Origin: Marinimicrococcus sp033875255
Lineage (GTDB): Bacteria > Pseudomonadota > Alphaproteobacteria > Geminicoccales > Geminicoccaceae
Assembly: GCA_033875255.1 (NCBI GenBank)
Contig: JAWZSN010000014.1
Span: forward strand, 1-64,000
Length of the DNA stretch: 64,000 nt
Direction: 5' to 3'
Below are positions 62,588 to 64,000 of this stretch, piece after piece. The first letter of the stretch is position 1, and every line of letters starts with the position of its first letter. The notes beneath the pieces were generated by a model. It saw only the letters and a program-made list of their open reading frames with translations. It searched no databases and had not been told where the DNA came from. The translations under genes were made by a program, and so were the position numbers.

Positions 62588-62645
62588 AGCCGGTACGCGG
62601 ACCGGCTTGCAAGGGTATGAGGGCGCGGCCGGGCCGACGCCCTCG
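62588..62645. terminator. Two hairpins after hsp20
   Basis: AGCCGGT-ACGCGG-ACCGGCT (62588-62607) and GAGGGCG...CGCCCTC (62619-62644). No T-tract follows either, so terminator function is uncertain. The second resembles the hairpin at 54287. Confidence 0.4.
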
Positions 62646-62653
62646 CTACCGTC

Positions 62654-64000
62654 TCAGTGACCGGTGCAGCTGGCGAAGCGGTGGACGTGGTAGGGACGCT
62701 GCATGAGGCCCGGGCAGAACGAGCCCACCACCGGCGCCAGCTTGCCGAACAGCTCGCGCGCACCGGCATTGGCGGCGGCCAGCCGCTCGCGGGCGCGCTC
62801 GGCATCGGCCGCGAGCCGCGCCATGTCGCAGCCCACAAGGCGCCGGTTCTCGACCACCATGCGGCCGCCCACCATCACCGAATGGACCGAGCTGCCGTCC
62901 TCGGTCTGGACCAGCTGGTTCACCGCGTCGTTGAGCGGCACGAGGTTGATGGAGGCAAGGTCGAGAAAGACGATATCGGCCTTGTAGCCCGGCGCGATCC
63001 GCCCGAGCCGCTCGAAGCCCAGCGCCCTGGCGCTGCCCACGGTCGCGGCCTCGAGGATCTCGGCGGTCGAGAGCCACAGACCCGTGTCGGGGCCGCGCGC
63101 ATGGCTCGCATAGGCGGCCATGCGCATGGCCTCGTACATGTTCTGGTTGTCGCTGCAATTGGCCCCGTCGGTACCGATCGCGAGATTGACGCCCAGCTCC
63201 AGCATCCGCCGGGCATCGGCGATGCCGCTGCCCAAAAGGGCGTTGCTGCCGGGATTGTGCGAGACCGAGGCGCCGTGGGCGGCCAGCCGGCGCATGTCGT
63301 CGTCGTCCAGCCAGACCCCGTGCGCCACCACGAAGTCGGGGCCGACCAGCCCCATCGCGTCCATGTGGGCGAGCTGGGTCTTGCCGTAGCGCTCGCGGCC
63401 GACGATCGCCTGGAGCTTCGATTCGGCGACGTGGCTGTGCAGGCCCACCTTGTGGGCGCGGGCGAGGTCGCGGCAGCCGGCGAGGAACGCGTCGCTGCAA
63501 TGGTGCGGGATCGTCGGCGCCACGGCCGCGCGAATGGAGGCGGTATCGTGGCTCCAGCCCTCGAGAATGGCGCGGATGCGCTCGAGCGTGGTCTCGGCCG
63601 GGGCGAGGCGCGCCTTGTCCACCTCCCGGCGCAGCTTCTCGGGCAGCGCCTCGAGGAGGCCCGGGATGGCGTCATAGAAGGTGGTGTCGGCCACCATCGG
63701 CGCCACCACGGCGCGCATCCCGGCGTCGCTGTAGGCGCGCGCCACCGCGTCGATTCCCTCGACGGTGGGAGCGGGAAACTCGAAGGTCAGATCGTAGCAG
63801 GCGGTGCAGCCTTTCAGAAGCATCTCGGCCGCACCGATCAGCGTCGTCAGATACTTGTCCTCGAGCTGCCGGTTGCCGCCGATCCAGGGTGCCGCGGTGA
63901 GCAGCAGCTCGAGCGACCAGCGGTCGCCCATGCCCTTGGCGAGATTGCCGTGGCCGTGGGTATGGCCGTTGATCAGGCCGGCATGGAGCAGCATCCCGCC
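62654..64000 (-). CDS. Amidohydrolase family protein (ATZ/TRZ), N-terminus beyond window edge
   Basis: At least 448 residues, open to the right edge, so the first 50-60 residues are missing. Metal ligands: LLHAGLINGHTHGHGN (HxH), KVGLHSHVAESKL, VVAHGVWLDD, and the catalytic Asp in LAIGTDGANCSDN; the end has VVENRRLVGCDM of the small domain. It resembles the enzyme at 17262 but is clearly a different paralogue. Relatives are hydroxyatrazine- and guanine-deaminase-like enzymes. Substrate unknown. Confidence 0.87.
   Translation of the reverse strand, partial: GGMLLHAGLINGHTHGHGNLAKGMGDRWSLELLLTAAPWIGGNRQLEDKYLTTLIGAAEMLLKGCTACYDLTFEFPAPTVEGIDAVARAYSDAGMRAVVAPMVADTTFYDAIPGLLEALPEKLRREVDKARLAPAETTLERIRAILEGWSHDTASIRAAVAPTIPHHCSDAFLAGCRDLARAHKVGLHSHVAESKLQAIVGRERYGKTQLAHMDAMGLVGPDFVVAHGVWLDDDDMRRLAAHGASVSHNPGSNALLGSGIADARRMLELGVNLAIGTDGANCSDNQNMYEAMRMAAYASHARGPDTGLWLSTAEILEAATVGSARALGFERLGRIAPGYKADIVFLDLASINLVPLNDAVNQLVQTEDGSSVHSVMVGGRMVVENRRLVGCDMARLAADAERARERLAAANAGARELFGKLAPVVGSFCPGLMQRPYHVHRFASCTGH

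Overview
The window is very GC-rich DNA with tightly packed genes, ATGA-type overlaps and good Shine-Dalgarno sequences. The protein content (Aap-type amino-acid ABC transporter, HWE histidine kinases, thiOSGE order behind a TPP riboswitch, RepA of the RPA type, PHB-linked ribbon-helix-helix regulator) points to an alphaproteobacterium, probably of the Rhodospirillales/Geminicoccales kind. No rRNA, tRNA, CRISPR array, transposase or phage structural gene was seen. A complete plasmid-type replication origin (60.1-61.6 kb: nine 19-bp iterons, a DnaA box, an AT-rich unwinding region, repA), a parA plus ribbon-helix-helix partition pair (54.4-55.3 kb) and three toxin-antitoxin modules indicate a secondary replicon. 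Because it also carries metabolic genes (thiamine, glycogen, aroE, a PEP-carboxylase relative, rlmJ, rhlE), a chromid or megaplasmid is the best reading.

Layout. 0-2.7 kb: a TPR protein made of near-identical 120-bp units, overlapping an NADP-dependent oxidoreductase. 2.8-7.7 kb: parDE, a methyltransferase, pirin, an atypical SDR, a Phd/PemK-like module and a frameshifted XRE regulator. 7.8-17.1 kb: small membrane proteins, a ligase-associated exonuclease, DUF302, a cysteine-rich 'NPC' repeat/cytochrome P460 fusion, a Crp-type regulator, an AGCS symporter, an ArsP/UPF0718 permease and a Phd/VapC module. 17.2-22.1 kb: an amidohydrolase in an operon with AapMQJ but no ATPase. 22.3-28 kb: ATP-dependent DNA ligase, then TPP riboswitch - thiO-thiS-thiG-thiE-thiF(rhodanese). 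28-36.2 kb: a signalling block with a response regulator, a CheB/CheR/PAS/HWE kinase and a hybrid kinase with two kinase cores. 36.4-43.7 kb: PHB esterase with its regulator, HAD hydrolase, carbonic anhydrase, pgm-glgX. 43.8-46.2 kb: an alpha/beta-hydrolase fused to a subtilisin-like protease. 46.5-53.6 kb: rlmJ, rhlE, a lipoprotein, GST, yqeY, glgP. 53.6-56 kb: a duplicated non-coding segment, partition genes, Nudix. 56-60 kb: PEPC-like protein and aroE. 60-64 kb: origin, repA, a ribbon-helix-helix protein, Hsp20 and a second, edge-truncated amidohydrolase.

The most distinctive structural signal is a dispersed family of near-identical hairpin/T-tract elements (loop AAGGCGCTGC). It lies in many intergenic gaps, often as facing pairs, once as a 235-bp duplication beside the partition genes, and once as direct copies bracketing the Phd/VapC module. 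The most unusual proteins are the hydrolase-subtilase fusion, the NPC-repeat/P460 protein and a PEPC-like protein whose canonical active-site residues are replaced.
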